A DNA stretch of 64,000 nucleotides from positions 105,627,087-105,691,086 of the forward strand of contig CM043964.1 in NCBI GenBank assembly GCA_014529385.2. Direction: 5' to 3'. Position numbers and translations under genes: made by a program. Each line of letters starts with the position of its first letter. Position 1 is the stretch's first letter. The notes under the pieces are model-generated. The model saw only the letters and a program-made list of their open reading frames with translations, ran no database searches and was not told the origin of the DNA. Of this stretch, positions 50,963 to 61,927 are shown one piece after another. Source of the DNA: Adiantum capillus-veneris (Eukaryota; Streptophyta; Polypodiopsida; Polypodiales; Pteridaceae).

Positions 50963-52430
50963 ATTTGCAAGCAAGCACACACATTTAGATGATTTCTTTT
51001 GGTGCAAAAATGGTCGTCCAATTATTTCGTCCACACAAACACACACGATAATTTGTGTGGGAACACATCCTGGCAATTTTGGCTCCCTTGGCGTTTTTGC
51101 AGCACACACACACACACACTTTATTTTTTAAAACCATCAAACCTATTGGATTTCTTTATGCTCATAAAAGTAGACACACTCTCATAGGTTGATTCTCTCC
51201 CATTTCCAAGTGGTCTCCACATCTTGCATCATGCTGCCATGTTGCAGAATACCCACACAAATGGCTTGCTCACAGAGTCGCTCCCCCTATTTTCTACTAC
51301 CTACCATACCATTAGTGCCAATAATTGAATACTCTCAAATCATGCGCATACAAGTGGTCATGCCAGCTCATTCAAGATCCTAGATCCTGCCAACCTTCAA
51401 GCCGAGTTAGCCGAGCCAGAGCAACATGATCCCATGTTCTCACTTTCCTACCCTCACCCTCACAACTTGCAAATGCCAAGACTCTCGCTACAGCGGCCAG
51501 CCTAGCTACAACCTATAGCTACTATATTTTTGATGGATTCTCACATTCTTCATTGGCTTGCTGACAACAACGAGTGAAGTGAACCCTTTTCTCAACCCCT
51601 GGATATTCATTTGGGGAGCAAAAATTGGCATTCGAAACTAAAAACGCCTACTGTAACACTGTAAACTTGAAGAACAGTCTAGTCTCCCTTGTGGCCACTC
51701 ATAGAATCTATCAAACTTTGCTTGTCTTATTACATGTGTCATTGAATTGAATCTTTTGACCCCTGCTCTTGGCCCCACAAGCTCCTCGTCATTGCAAAAT
51801 CTGCATTGAGGCGTGTGGCCTTGGCTCCCGTTGTGCTCATTGTCGCCATCTGCTCATTGCACCATCTCGCCCACACTCCAAGTCTGAGCGCGCACGAACT
51901 GTCCATCACCCACCCACACCCCCCCACCCCCACCCATGCCAATTATGGTGGATCAAACTACAGCTCTCTCTCTGGAGACCCTGCACTGAAAGTCGGCCCT
52001 GCAGCTGTAGCCTTTGCAATCATGAAAATTTTTAGGAATTAAAAAAAAAAATAAAAATCTAATCGAACATTCCCATCCCCTTATCATAAAAAAATGCTGA
52101 GAATAAAATCGAAAAGGTACCTCAAGTGAGCCTTGCCGGACTCATAACATTCAAGATGGCCCAAAAAGCATGCAAAATCTTGTATTGAAGGATTGACCCC
52201 AAGAGTTTTGCTTCATGTAAAGTTTTGGTTATTTTTAAAGCCCATTAGAAAATGCTCATTATGTGCTTGTTGAATCATCAAAAGCGAGGTAAAAATGGCA
52301 AAATTCTTTACAACAAATATTCTCTTTGTTTTGACTTTCTTTGCATGATAAAACTGCTAATAAGAGCATGAGAAATCAACTTTGTGCATTTCCATTGTAA
52401 TATTAATGGGATGCATAAACATTGCAAGAG
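50344..52430. other. Intergenic sequence with a CA tract
   Basis: No gene recognised. CA tract at about 50914-50960 and a smaller one near 51104-51118. ORFs at 51739-52042 overlap on opposite strands in a C-rich patch and look spurious. Confidence 0.5.
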
Positions 52431-53020
52431 TTTTTGATAAGTCATGATTATTTTAGTGCTTGGGTTGAATTTTTTATGGAAAAATATCTTTAGCACTAAA
52501 ACTTTTTATTATTTGGAACGTGCCTTGGCCCAAAGATACAACCTCGAGTTTTGATTGACTTAAAAAAAATCTACAAGTATGTCATATTTGCTATGTAAGA
52601 GCAACGTGTGGACATCGAGTAAAGCTATGATTTTGTGATTGCCTTACTTGCACTAAAAATTTGGCTCCTGCGTGGTTTAGTGCTTAGCTTGATTGAAATT
52701 CTCATTGCACTAACTGGCAAGCTCTATTTGAAATGCATGAGAGCTTCAATTGAGAGTTACATTGATGACACGTTCATGCTTGATCGAGACATGTTGTGCT
52801 TGGACTTGGTTTTCTTGTTGATAGCCAAAAGAGATAATTAAAGTTTGTGCTTGGCATTGATTGTGCATTTTAAGTGCTTGATTTGATTACAAAATCTTTG
52901 CATAGCACTAAAATTGAGGTTTTTTAGTGGCCGTATAGTATCATTTTGAGTTTGTGATTGATCATGAAATTTTTAGTGCTTGTGTTGAATAACAAATTCT
53001 TTCATGCAATAACAATTGAG
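52431..53020. repeat. Degenerate repeats of a tttagtgctt…gcactaaaa module
   Basis: Four imperfect modules begin with (t)ttagtgctt or tttaagtgctt and end in gcacta-type sequence: about 52451-52502, 52674-52714, 52870-52915 and 52974-53025. Several have complementary ends, so each could fold as a weak hairpin. An old, heavily diverged family. Confidence 0.45.
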
Positions 53021-53099
53021 CTCCATTTTGAAGGGTTGTGCGAAGGTGTGTGCTTTCAATTGATCCAAGAAGGGGTCATCATTGAAAAATATTGCAAAA

Positions 53100-53520
53100 T
53101 GTGGCCAGTTAGAGCCATTCCACTTCTTTTGACTAAAAGTTTACATGCTAGCTCATAGCTTGGTCTAGAATGCAAATGTTTTCATTTGAGCTAGTGTTTA
53201 CCCAACTTTTTTAGAGATTTCAAGTAGAAAATTTGGCTATTGAGAGCCATTCATTTTCATTTCATCAAGTTGCAGTCATCTCTAGCTCATAGCGTGCTCT
53301 AAAATTGTAGAATTTCATGAGCTAATTGCTAGCCAACTTTTTGGAAAGCTTTAAAAATGTAAAATTTGGCTTGAAGAGCCACTTTATTTCATCAAGTTGC
53401 ATTATTTTCAGCTCTTGGCTTGTTTTAAATTCCATACTTCAAGTGATCTAGAAGCTAATCAACTTTTGAATCATACATGAGAGGCTTTAAATTGCAAAAT
53501 TTGCTTATAAAGAAGCAATT
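53100..53520. repeat. Three diverged tandem copies of a ~130-bp repeat
   Basis: The landmark ctagctcatagcttgg recurs at about 53148, 53281 (ctagctcatagcgtgc) and 53409 (cagctcttggcttg). Each is followed by an aact-ttt…ttggct…agagcca segment, giving a spacing of about 130 bp. Confidence 0.6.
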
Positions 53521-54085
53521 TTTCTCTCTCATTTTTTGGTATGTATGCATAAATTTGCTACAAAGAGCATCATGTGCATAACCAAAGGCATTTTTTTCCC
53601 TTGGGTTTTTTCCCTTTGGCAAATTTGGTTATGCAAGACCCTAGATTTAGGTTTTCATTAATGTTTTTTTAGTGTGTTTCTGGCTTTCAATTAAAGGCCT
53701 TTGGAGCTTGTGTTTACACTTAGCTTCAAATTAGCTTCTTTTGCAAATAAAAAGATCAAGAGACTTCTCTACAAAGGGGATGGTTGCTCAAGGATGCACA
53801 AAGAGCATGAATAGGTGTAATCCTTCCATGATTTTGCTCTTTTGTTTATCTCTTCATTCTCTATGCTTGGCTTAAGTGAAATCTTGCTTCTAAGCTATGG
53901 TTCTTTCATTTCAAAAGTTAGGCATACTAAAATAGGTAATTGGCCTTGACCTTAGGTTAATGTAGGTTCATTTCTCATTAGTCCTAGACTCTTAGTGATA
54001 ATATTAATACTCCATTCATTTTTAACATGACCTAGGGCTATGATTAGGATTTAGTCCAATTGCCATTAGCATCTCATGATGGAAG
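53521..54085. other. Sequence without recognised gene
   Basis: AT-rich flank up to the copia target site; the last five bases, GGAAG (54081-54085), form the left target duplication. Confidence 0.5.
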
Positions 54086-54277
54086 TGTTGGGGTATAAAG
54101 CCCAATGTGGTCGCCTAGGTAAGTGGGCGGGCCGCCAGGTATGTACACATATTATTTTGTAAAAACCTAATAAGAACTCACTATGCTCTACACATTACAG
54201 TAGAGCGAGCTCACCATATTGTCGTGCTCTTCTTCTCGCACTCTCTCTCGCGTCGCACTTCCGCTCGTACTCCTTCA
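54086..54277 (+). repeat. 5' LTR of the copia element
   Basis: 192 bp, TG…CA. Differs from the 3' LTR at four positions (three C/T, one A/C). Contains tataaag close to its start. Confidence 0.95.
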
Positions 54278-54279
54278 AC

Positions 54280-54291
54280 TGGTATCAGAGC
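54280..54291 (+). other. Primer-binding site (initiator Met tRNA)
   Basis: TGGTATCAGAGC, two bases after the 5' LTR. Confidence 0.95.
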
Positions 54292-54776
54292 TCAGATCGA
54301 GGCTCGGGGCAGCACTGTAGGAGGCTAGAGTCACCAGCTCAGATTGGAGTGAAATTCGACAGGCAAAGACACGGCCCCAAATCTTGTGGGTGAGCCGGAA
54401 GGGCTCAATGTTCTCAGAATTTCATTCTGAGGTCATCTCGGCCACCGTTCGGCTTTGACAAACGTCTGCGCAGGCCATTTTCGACTACGTGGTCTCGGCG
54501 GGTGCATATCCGACTCTGCAAATTTGAGGTTTTTCGGCCTACGACTGCAGGTGCTGAGGTAATTGACACTCCCAGAGTGTTGATTTGTGGCTGTCTACAC
54601 ATCGAAGGATGGCTCGCAGTTCTTGGAGGCGTGTCACATACGACACGGGCGCATCTACACACAGACTGTAGGCGACATCCACTAGTTCATCAGGTTGATA
54701 TTGGTTCAGAGGTCAGTTTACAGGGGAAACTTTGCCGAATTTTTCCCAGGAAAGTAAACTACTGTGAAGCGTAGCT
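54292..54776 (+). other. Copia 5' leader
   Basis: 485 bp between primer site and gag ATG, probably carrying packaging signals. Overlapping short ORFs on both strands here are not credible genes. Confidence 0.6.
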
Positions 54777-57200
54777 ATGGGTGGATCACAGGACACCGCT
54801 CTTTACAATAACAAGAAGCTGGATGGAACCAATTTCCCATTGTGGAAGAAGCAGATTTGGCACGTGTTGGTACAAAAGAAGCAGATAAAACCTATAAAGC
54901 TCAAGGGGATAAAACTAGAAGATATGGACGAAGATGAATGGAGCGAAATGGATGAATTGGCACTTTCTACCATTATGCTGACTTTGGCAGAAAGCGTTTA
55001 CTTCAATGTAGGAGACGAGATGTCGGCTTATCAAGCATGGTTAAAGCTGAGTGATCTTTATGAGAAGCAGAGTGCAGCTTCACAGGTATACTGGCTTAAG
55101 AAGCTTGTTGACTTGAAGATGAAAGAAGGGACACCTATGCCCAATCATCTGAATGAATTCAACACAATCTACAGTCAGTTGTCAGCTCAAGGTGTCAAGT
55201 TTGATGAACCTGTTAGAGATATGTTCCTGTTGATCACATTGCCGGAAAGTTGGGACACTTTTCGCACAGCTTTGAGTAATTCTGCACCTCCAGATGGTTT
55301 GAACATAGCAGGTGTAGAAGGAAGTCTGCTTACTGAAGAAACCAATAGAAAGACAATGGACAAAGGCAAAGGAACAGCCTTAGTTGTCAGGGGAAGGACC
55401 AAAGAAAAGTACAAAGGTGGAAAGAGGAATCAGTCTCGTAGCAAGTCCCGCAGTGCTAAAGGCAAAAGTGACATAGAATGCTACCATTGTGGCAAGAAGG
55501 GTCACATGAAAAGAGACTGCAGAGAATGGAAAGCAGAAAAAGGCAAAGAGAAAGCTGAAGACCATGGTGAGAAGAACAAGTCCTCAGTGAAGATTCAAGA
55601 AATAAATGTGACAAACACTGTTGCAGAGGATGATAGTCTAGTGTCAGGAGACATCTACTTCTTGAAGAATACAATGGACTCAGCTCTTCTTACAGCATCT
55701 GATGGAAATGCACTGATTGACTGGATTATAGACTCAGGGGCATCACTTCATGTGTCTCCAAACAAGGAGTGGTTTACCTCTTATGTGACCACTAAAGATC
55801 ATGTTCGGCTAGGCAATGGGCAAACATGTGAGATCTTAAGTGTTGGAGATGTTCAATTGAAGTTTCAGAATGGCTCTTCTTTCACGCTGAAGAATGTGAG
55901 ACATGTTCCCGCAATTACAAAGAGCTTGATCAACACAGGTTTACTTGATGATGCTGGCTACGTCACCACTTTTGGACAGAGCATGTGGAAGATATCCAAG
56001 GGTTCTATGATAGTAGCACATGGAGTAAAGTCTAGAGGACTTTACATGATTTATGTATCAAATGTCTCTAAAAATGTAATCAATGTAGCCGAGCAGCCGA
56101 ACGTTTCTTTGTGGCATAGCCGGTTAGGACATATGTCCAAGAAGGGAATGGAAATCTTGTCTCGTTCTGGTTATTTGCCTGGATTTTCATTTAATGATTT
56201 TGAATTCTGTGAACATTGTCTGTATGGTAAGCAAACACAGCAGCCACATAAGCATAGAAGCAGTAGAAGAGATACAAAGTTGGCACTTGTTCATAGTGAT
56301 TTGTGTGGACCTATGCCTAACCTATCTCTAGGGGGAGCTTCTTACTTTATGACATTTATAGATGATTACTCGAGGAAAGTATGGGTTTACTTTCTCAAGC
56401 ACAAGGATGAAGTGTTTAGTGTTTTCAAAAAGTTTGTGACACTTGTGGAGAATCAGAGTGGCAAGAAGCTTAAATGCTTATGCACTGACAATGGTGGAGA
56501 GTATGTTTCAAAGGCCTTTCAAGACTTTTGTGAGTCAAAAGGTATAAAACGTGAACTTACTGCTCCTTACAATCCTCCTCAAAATGGTGTTGCTGAGAGG
56601 ATGAATAGGACCATACAAGAGAAGGTCAGAAGTATGTTGTCTAATGCACAGCTGCCAAATGGGTTTTGGGCTGAAGCTGTATCAACAGCTGTTCATCTTG
56701 TAAATAGATCTCCTAGCAAGGTTTTGCAGAAGGATTCAGTGCTAGAGATGGTATGGTCAGGCAAAATGCCCTCATACAAGCATCTCAGAGTCTTTGGCTG
56801 TGAGGCATATACTCACGTTCCAAAGGAATTTAGGAACAAACTTGAGCCAAAGAGTAGAAAGTGCATCTTTCTAGGCTATGTTAATTCTGGTGAGATGGGG
56901 TACAGACTTTGGGATCCCGAATCTAGAAAGGTTGTCCGCAGCAATGATGTTCACTTTAATGAATCCAAATATCATTCTAAACCAGAGAGGGTTGAGGAGA
57001 TTAGAAGAGTTGTCTTCCAAGAAGATGGACCTGCACGTGCAAGACAAAATGTCAGGGCTCAAGAGGAGCAAGGACAGGATAGAGTGGAACCACAGGTTGT
57101 GGCTGAGCCTGATCCACCTATTGTGTGTAGGTCTGGACGTGTCACGCGACCTCCTGATAGGTTTGTTCCATCTATGAACTATGTCATGTTGACTGATTGA
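54777..57200 (+). CDS. gag-pol: Copia Gag, protease and integrase (polyprotein N-terminal part)
   Basis: 807 residues. A Gag region starts MGGSQDTALYNNKKLDGTNF and includes a UBN2-type core (about 15-180). The CCHC zinc knuckle CYHCGKKGHMKRDC is at 235-248 and the aspartic protease active site DSGA at 319-322. The integrase zinc-binding (GAG-pre-integrase) region lies at about 445-482 (H-x3-H with C-x2-C). The integrase catalytic triad is Asp508, Asp571 (TDNGGEY) and Glu607. The copia order, with integrase before reverse transcriptase, is clear. The ORF ends at TGA (57198-57200) exactly where the polyprotein should run on into reverse transcriptase. The next ORF is in the same frame, so this is most simply a point mutation; programmed readthrough is less likely. 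Confidence 0.95.
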   Translation: MGGSQDTALYNNKKLDGTNFPLWKKQIWHVLVQKKQIKPIKLKGIKLEDMDEDEWSEMDELALSTIMLTLAESVYFNVGDEMSAYQAWLKLSDLYEKQSAASQVYWLKKLVDLKMKEGTPMPNHLNEFNTIYSQLSAQGVKFDEPVRDMFLLITLPESWDTFRTALSNSAPPDGLNIAGVEGSLLTEETNRKTMDKGKGTALVVRGRTKEKYKGGKRNQSRSKSRSAKGKSDIECYHCGKKGHMKRDCREWKAEKGKEKAEDHGEKNKSSVKIQEINVTNTVAEDDSLVSGDIYFLKNTMDSALLTASDGNALIDWIIDSGASLHVSPNKEWFTSYVTTKDHVRLGNGQTCEILSVGDVQLKFQNGSSFTLKNVRHVPAITKSLINTGLLDDAGYVTTFGQSMWKISKGSMIVAHGVKSRGLYMIYVSNVSKNVINVAEQPNVSLWHSRLGHMSKKGMEILSRSGYLPGFSFNDFEFCEHCLYGKQTQQPHKHRSSRRDTKLALVHSDLCGPMPNLSLGGASYFMTFIDDYSRKVWVYFLKHKDEVFSVFKKFVTLVENQSGKKLKCLCTDNGGEYVSKAFQDFCESKGIKRELTAPYNPPQNGVAERMNRTIQEKVRSMLSNAQLPNGFWAEAVSTAVHLVNRSPSKVLQKDSVLEMVWSGKMPSYKHLRVFGCEAYTHVPKEFRNKLEPKSRKCIFLGYVNSGEMGYRLWDPESRKVVRSNDVHFNESKYHSKPERVEEIRRVVFQEDGPARARQNVRAQEEQGQDRVEPQVVAEPDPPIVCRSGRVTRPPDRFVPSMNYVMLTD

Positions 57201-58757
57201 AATGAGCCTTCATGTTACAAGGAAGCACTGCAAATGAAGGACTCCGGGAATTGGCAATTGGCCATGCAGTCAGAGATGACAGCTCTGCATAAAAACAAGA
57301 CATGGAAGCTAGTTAAATTACCACAGGGCAAAAAGGCTCTACCTTGTAAATGGGTTTACAGGTATAAGATCACCGCTCATGATAGTCAGCCAAAGTACAA
57401 AGCAAGGCTTGTTGCCAAGGGCTTTAAGCAAGAACAAGGCATTGACTTTGATGAAGTCTTCTCTCCGGTGGCCAAGATGACTACATTGAGATGCTTTCTT
57501 GCATTGGTTGCCATATTAGATTTGGTGTTGCACCAAATGGATGTCAAGACAACATTCTTGCATGGTGATTTAGATGTGGAAATTTACATGCAGCAGCCTG
57601 AAGGGTTTGTTGAGAAAGGCAAGGAAGATTGGGTATGCCAGTTGTTAAAGAGTCTTTATGGCTTAAAACAATCACCGAGGGCATGGTACCATAAATTCCA
57701 CAAGTTTATGCTTTCTCAAGGCTACAAGCGTAGTGAGTTCGATTACTGTCTATATACAAAGAAGGCTAAGGATGGTAGTTGGTTGATCCTTATTTTGTAT
57801 GTGGATGACATGTTGATTGCTGGCAAGCACTTGGAAGAAATTTCAGCTTTGAAGTCAAAGATGACAAAATCGTTTGACATGAAAGACATGGGTGAGGCAA
57901 GTCATATACTTGGTATGCACATTGAGAGAGACAGATCAAAGAAGTTGATTTGGTTATCTCAAACAGAGTATATTGACAAGGTTTTGCAACGTTTCAATAT
58001 GGAGAAGGGAAAGGCATTGAGTGTTCCATTGCCACCATATGTGAAACTTAGCAAACAAGATTTTCCTGTGTCTGAGGAAGAACAGGCTGAAATGGATAAG
58101 ATTCCATATGTGTCTGCAGTGGGTAGTTTGATGTATGCAATGATTGCTACTTGCCCAGACATTGCATTTGCAGTGGGAGTAGTAAGTCGATACATGTCAA
58201 ACCCAGGCAAGAAACATTGGGAGGCAGTGAAAGGAATATTGAGATACCTGAAAGCTACAAAGAGTATGCGTATATGCTATGGGAGTCAGGAGCTAAGTGT
58301 AAAGGGTTTTACAGACTCAGATTATGCAGGTGACTTAGACAACCGAAGGTCTACGTCAGGGTATGTCTTTACATTTGCTGGTGGAGCAGTATCATGGCGT
58401 TCTAGACTACAAGATTGTGTTACTCAATCTACTACAGAGGCTGAATATGTTGCAGCATCAGAGGCATGCAAAGAATCAATTTGGCTTAATCGACTAGTAA
58501 CAGATTTGGGAATCAAAGAAGAGATGCCTGTGTTATATTGTGATAGTCAAAGTGCTATACAATTGGCTCGCAATCCAGTTTATCACTCAAAGACAAAGCA
58601 TGTGGATGTGAAGTATCATTTCATCAGGGAAATGCTCGAGGATAAGCAACTTCAGCTTGTCAAAGTTCACACCACAGAAAATCCTGCTGATCTACTTACA
58701 AAAGGACTTCCCTCAGAGAGCTTTGCGCATTTTCGCAAGCAGTTAGGTGTAGGGTAG
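57201..58757 (+). CDS. pol: Copia reverse transcriptase and RNase H (polyprotein C-terminal part)
   Basis: Same frame as the upstream ORF, separated by one TGA. The first ATG is at 57234, but sequence homologous to other copia polyproteins (NEPSCYKEALQ) begins immediately after the stop. Numbered from 57234: NKTWKLVKLP and CKWVYRYK open the RT domain, motif A is QMDVKTTFLHGDL (101-113, Asp103), SLYGLKQSPRAWY is at about 140-152 and motif C YVDD at 189-192. RNase H has Asp361 (TDSDYAG), Glu404 (TEAEY) and Asp437 (YCDSQSA). Domain lengths are normal for the family and no other break is seen. It would copy the element's RNA inside virus-like particles if expressed with Gag. Confidence 0.95.
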   Translation, partial: NEPSCYKEALQMKDSGNWQLAMQSEMTALHKNKTWKLVKLPQGKKALPCKWVYRYKITAHDSQPKYKARLVAKGFKQEQGIDFDEVFSPVAKMTTLRCFLALVAILDLVLHQMDVKTTFLHGDLDVEIYMQQPEGFVEKGKEDWVCQLLKSLYGLKQSPRAWYHKFHKFMLSQGYKRSEFDYCLYTKKAKDGSWLILILYVDDMLIAGKHLEEISALKSKMTKSFDMKDMGEASHILGMHIERDRSKKLIWLSQTEYIDKVLQRFNMEKGKALSVPLPPYVKLSKQDFPVSEEEQAEMDKIPYVSAVGSLMYAMIATCPDIAFAVGVVSRYMSNPGKKHWEAVKGILRYLKATKSMRICYGSQELSVKGFTDSDYAGDLDNRRSTSGYVFTFAGGAVSWRSRLQDCVTQSTTEAEYVAASEACKESIWLNRLVTDLGIKEEMPVLYCDSQSAIQLARNPVYHSKTKHVDVKYHFIREMLEDKQLQLVKVHTTENPADLLTKGLPSESFAHFRKQLGVG

Positions 58758-58833
58758 TACATCACTTCTCTACATCTCTTGTATATTAGCTTGTATAGTA
58801 GCTTCTCTCACACTTAAAGTACCACATTGGACT

Positions 58834-58846
58834 TTAAGTGGGAGGT
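58834..58846 (+). other. Polypurine tract of the copia element
   Basis: aagtgggaggt directly precedes the 3' LTR. Confidence 0.75.
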
Positions 58847-59038
58847 TGTTGGGGTATAAAGCCCAATGTGGTCGCCCAGGTAAGTGGGCGGGCCGCCAGG
58901 TATGTACACATATTCTTTTGTAAAAACCTAATAAGAACTCACTATGCTCTACACATTACAGTAGAGCGAGTTCACCATATCGTCGTGCTCTTCTTCTCGC
59001 ACTCTCTCTCGCGTCGCACTTCCGCTCGTACTCCTTCA
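58847..59038 (+). repeat. 3' LTR of the copia element
   Basis: 192 bp; partner of 54086-54277. Confidence 0.95.
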
Positions 59039-59043
59039 GGAAG

Positions 59044-61423
59044 CGATAAAAAAGTGCTAAAAAATGAAACAATGAAGCAACAAAGTGTCAAGAAAAAGTA
59101 GCAAAAATGCTACTAGACACATGAAAAGAAACTCTCTATGTTATGTTGTGTCTATGTGAGGCCTAGTGCCTTGTTGGCACTTGGCAGGTGAGGGGAATCA
59201 CCTTGGCTCTCTTGGTCAAGACCCTAAACCGATGCCCCGGGCTAATAGGGGTTAGTCGTTGCCTTGGTAGGCTAGTAGGCCTTTGGAACACCTTCTGGGT
59301 TCAAGAAGCCGAGAGTCGCACCTAGACTTGCCTTGGGGTGGAAGCCTTGTATTGTGTTTTACTTTTTTCTATGAATGACAAAAACAAAACTTCCATGAGC
59401 TTCAAAAAGCTTTGACAATGTACTAGTAGATTAGGAGCTTTGAAAATGTACTAATAGTTTAGGAGCTTTTTTGTAGCCCATAGACATGATAGACTTGAAT
59501 GATTTATTAATATTGGTCACATAGTTTTTAGGCTAATAGGTTTATGAAGTTGCATTAACCTAGGGTCATAATTGATTGCTTGTGTTTCATGCATAAAACT
59601 AAAATTTCAAGTGGTTTAATCTTCATAATAGTTAAGGTGTCTTTTTTGCTTTATGTTGTCTAGTTTTTGACTATGATTCACCATCTTTTAGAAGCAAAAA
59701 ATTCACTTTGCATGATTGTTCATTGTACTTCATGTTTTTATCCTTGTTGGCCTTTGATGCTCATTACTTGTTCTTATGTTTTGCAGCTCAACATTTCTTC
59801 AATGGACTTGCTTTCTACCATGTCACCATGTTGTGCTTCACTGGCACACGAGGACGTGTGCCAAATTAGGAAGGGGTGGGGGGGGGGGGGGGGGGGGGGT
59901 TAACTCTATGGTTGGCATAGCCCACGCTTAAGAGGCTAGGAATAATCCATTGTAATTAGAGAAGCTTGATTAATCTAATCCATATTTTCTCATTAGTCTT
60001 ATCTTCTCTACATTTCATTATGTCATGAGGTAGTATTACACTCTCATTATTCTCAATTTGAGAGATGTATGTACTTCTTGATTTGATCTTAAATAGTATT
60101 TCAATTAGTTGATTACTTCTCTAATTCTCTTGATTAGTGTAGTGTGTGTGCACTCGTGGTCATGTCATTAGAGTTTGTGCCTAATTGTGTGCTTAAGCGT
60201 GTGAAGGTTTAAGAGCCTTGATCTCAATGCCACTTGTGTATGATGTGTTTAGAGTAACTTGGTTGGCATGTGAAGATTGGGAAGGCCAACTTCAATGCAA
60301 TTAGTGTGTGCTTTGATCATTGATGCTTGTGTCGACTGTATTCTTGTGACTCCATAAGATTGGCAAGTTGGACTTTGGTGGAGTTGATGTGTGTAGGAGT
60401 TGATTGATTAGTGATTAGAGTATGTTTAGAGTTAGTCTTGCCATGGCTAATCTCTACTTGCATTGGTGAGGTATTCTCTTGAATCCTCTATTTCTATTCA
60501 TCGATGCTCGTGCGTCCATGCCCTATCCAGGTTACCGATCCACGAATTTTATAATTTTAGGTGGGTTACGATTAGGTCGTGCTACAACACCTTCCTACAT
60601 GCATTGAGGCCAGGATATGAGTCTTGTTGTAATTTGTGTTTGGTAGGTAGTTGTGGTGAGTTGGGACTTGATTCAAAACAATTTCTATCATCTACCTTGC
60701 TATCACTTTGTTTTGTTTAATATTTTGTTATTTTGTTGTTTAGGATGAATTTAAGATTAGTAGTTAGGCTAAAATTAAGTTTTGATGTCGCTTAGACCAG
60801 CCAAAGTTGCTTTCGGATGCCATATTGCAACTTTTGGCAGTAAAGTGACTGAATAGGCAAGAAGTGTGCATAACTTGAGAATGGGATATGTGAATTGAGG
60901 AATTATTATTTGTGCACTTGCATATAGTCTAGGGGGACATATCTAGAAATGTTAGTTGTTGTTTAAGTCATTAGCTATGAGTTAGAGTAGGTCCTGTAGT
61001 AATTGGCTAAATTGGACTTAAAACTTTGGATAGAGGTCAAAAAGTGGTCATTTTGAGTGATACATGGTGTCATTGGAAAGCCCCGCAAGTAAGGAACTTA
61101 CAAGGATTGGTTGGATAGGAAACAGATATTAGTGGATGCTACCACCTATCAATTTTTCATCTCCAGAGAATACCAGCAGGATATCCAAGCCCAAATCCAC
61201 TTTCCACAGGTCGAAAAGTTGAAAAATTGGGTAGAACCAGCTAAAATTGGCTAAGTGATCAGACCTAGAGAAATAAAGTGCCTTTTGACAAGTCAAACTC
61301 CAAAACCTCAAGACACTCATAGGTGTAAAAGACTCTACAAGTGATAGAGAAGCTGCAAAAAGTGTCAAAATTCCAAATCACATTAGTGGTAGCTGCCGCA
61401 ATTGTTGCCACCTATGCCAATTT
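59044..61423. other. Intergenic or transposon 5' sequence, no gene recognised
   Basis: AT-rich with short ORFs only. A 22-base G run at about 59878-59899 follows an accidental ORF. The last few hundred bases could be the 5' region of the transposase-like gene that starts near 61424, but I see no terminal repeat. Confidence 0.45.
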
Positions 61424-61927
61424 TTGATCAAGTTGGTGTTGTTTGATTCCTTGCAAAAACTCCTCATTCATCCAACATTCTTAGTTTTGCAACACATGTC
61501 GGAGACAATTGAGAGAGTTATTTTCTCTAACATTCATCATACATTATATGAAGTGAAGACACCCCATTCAAATATTGAGTTGTTTTTGAAACGGGCTACT
61601 ATCATGGCATGCATAAATGGAGTGGGTGGTGGTGTTGATCAAATGAGCAATAGAGATGTTGCCAAGGCTTTAGGATTGCACCGAGGAAATGTCATTGCTA
61701 CAAATTTTTGGCTTCATCATGATGCGGAGGAAGGATCACTTCTCTTAGACGCTTGTCACCGTCAAGTGCATAGAGAAAGCATCATAGTGACTGAAGTTAG
61801 GAAAATTGTGTTTCAATTTTGGACGGTGGAAACCCGCATCTCCGCAAACAAGAAAGATGTTGTTCAAAAGAGAATAGGCAAGAGTGCACATGTATTGCAT
61901 CCAATGCATCTACTCAATTTGCCTCAG
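61424..61927 (+). pseudogene. Transposase-like gene, N-terminal part with helix-turn-helix
   Basis: 168 codons read openly up to CAG|GTATAT at 61927/61928. The segment RATIMACINGVGGGVDQMSN followed by RDVAKALGLHRGNV has the form of a helix-turn-helix DNA-binding domain. The following FQFWTVETRISANKKDV and the HPMHLL motif match, from memory, a large uncharacterised protein family in ferns, lycophytes and charophyte algae, probably of transposon origin. The start is uncertain: the first codon is a permissive choice and homology begins around the HTH. The second half of the protein lies at 63270-64000, where the frame is broken, so I call the locus a pseudogene. Confidence 0.55.

Larger units (their letters stand above)
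54086..59038 (+). mobile_element. Ty1/copia LTR retrotransposon, nearly intact (4.95 kb)
   Basis: 192-bp LTRs with TGTTGGGG…CTTCA ends, a 5-bp target duplication GGAAG (54081-54085 and 59039-59043), a primer site next to the 5' LTR, and the copia order gag, protease, integrase, reverse transcriptase, RNase H. The LTRs differ at 4 of 192 positions, so insertion was fairly recent but not current. One in-frame TGA interrupts the polyprotein. Confidence 0.97.

Noticed and set aside
51739-52042. Proline/histidine-rich ORFs on both strands
   Set aside because: C-rich low-complexity stretch; opposite-strand overlap and no homology.
59150-59370. tRNA-like ggttcaa motif
   Set aside because: No acceptor, D or anticodon stems can be drawn around it.
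59878-59899. 22-base G run as a G-quadruplex regulatory element
   Set aside because: Could form G4, but there is no gene or promoter nearby and homopolymer length is prone to sequencing error.
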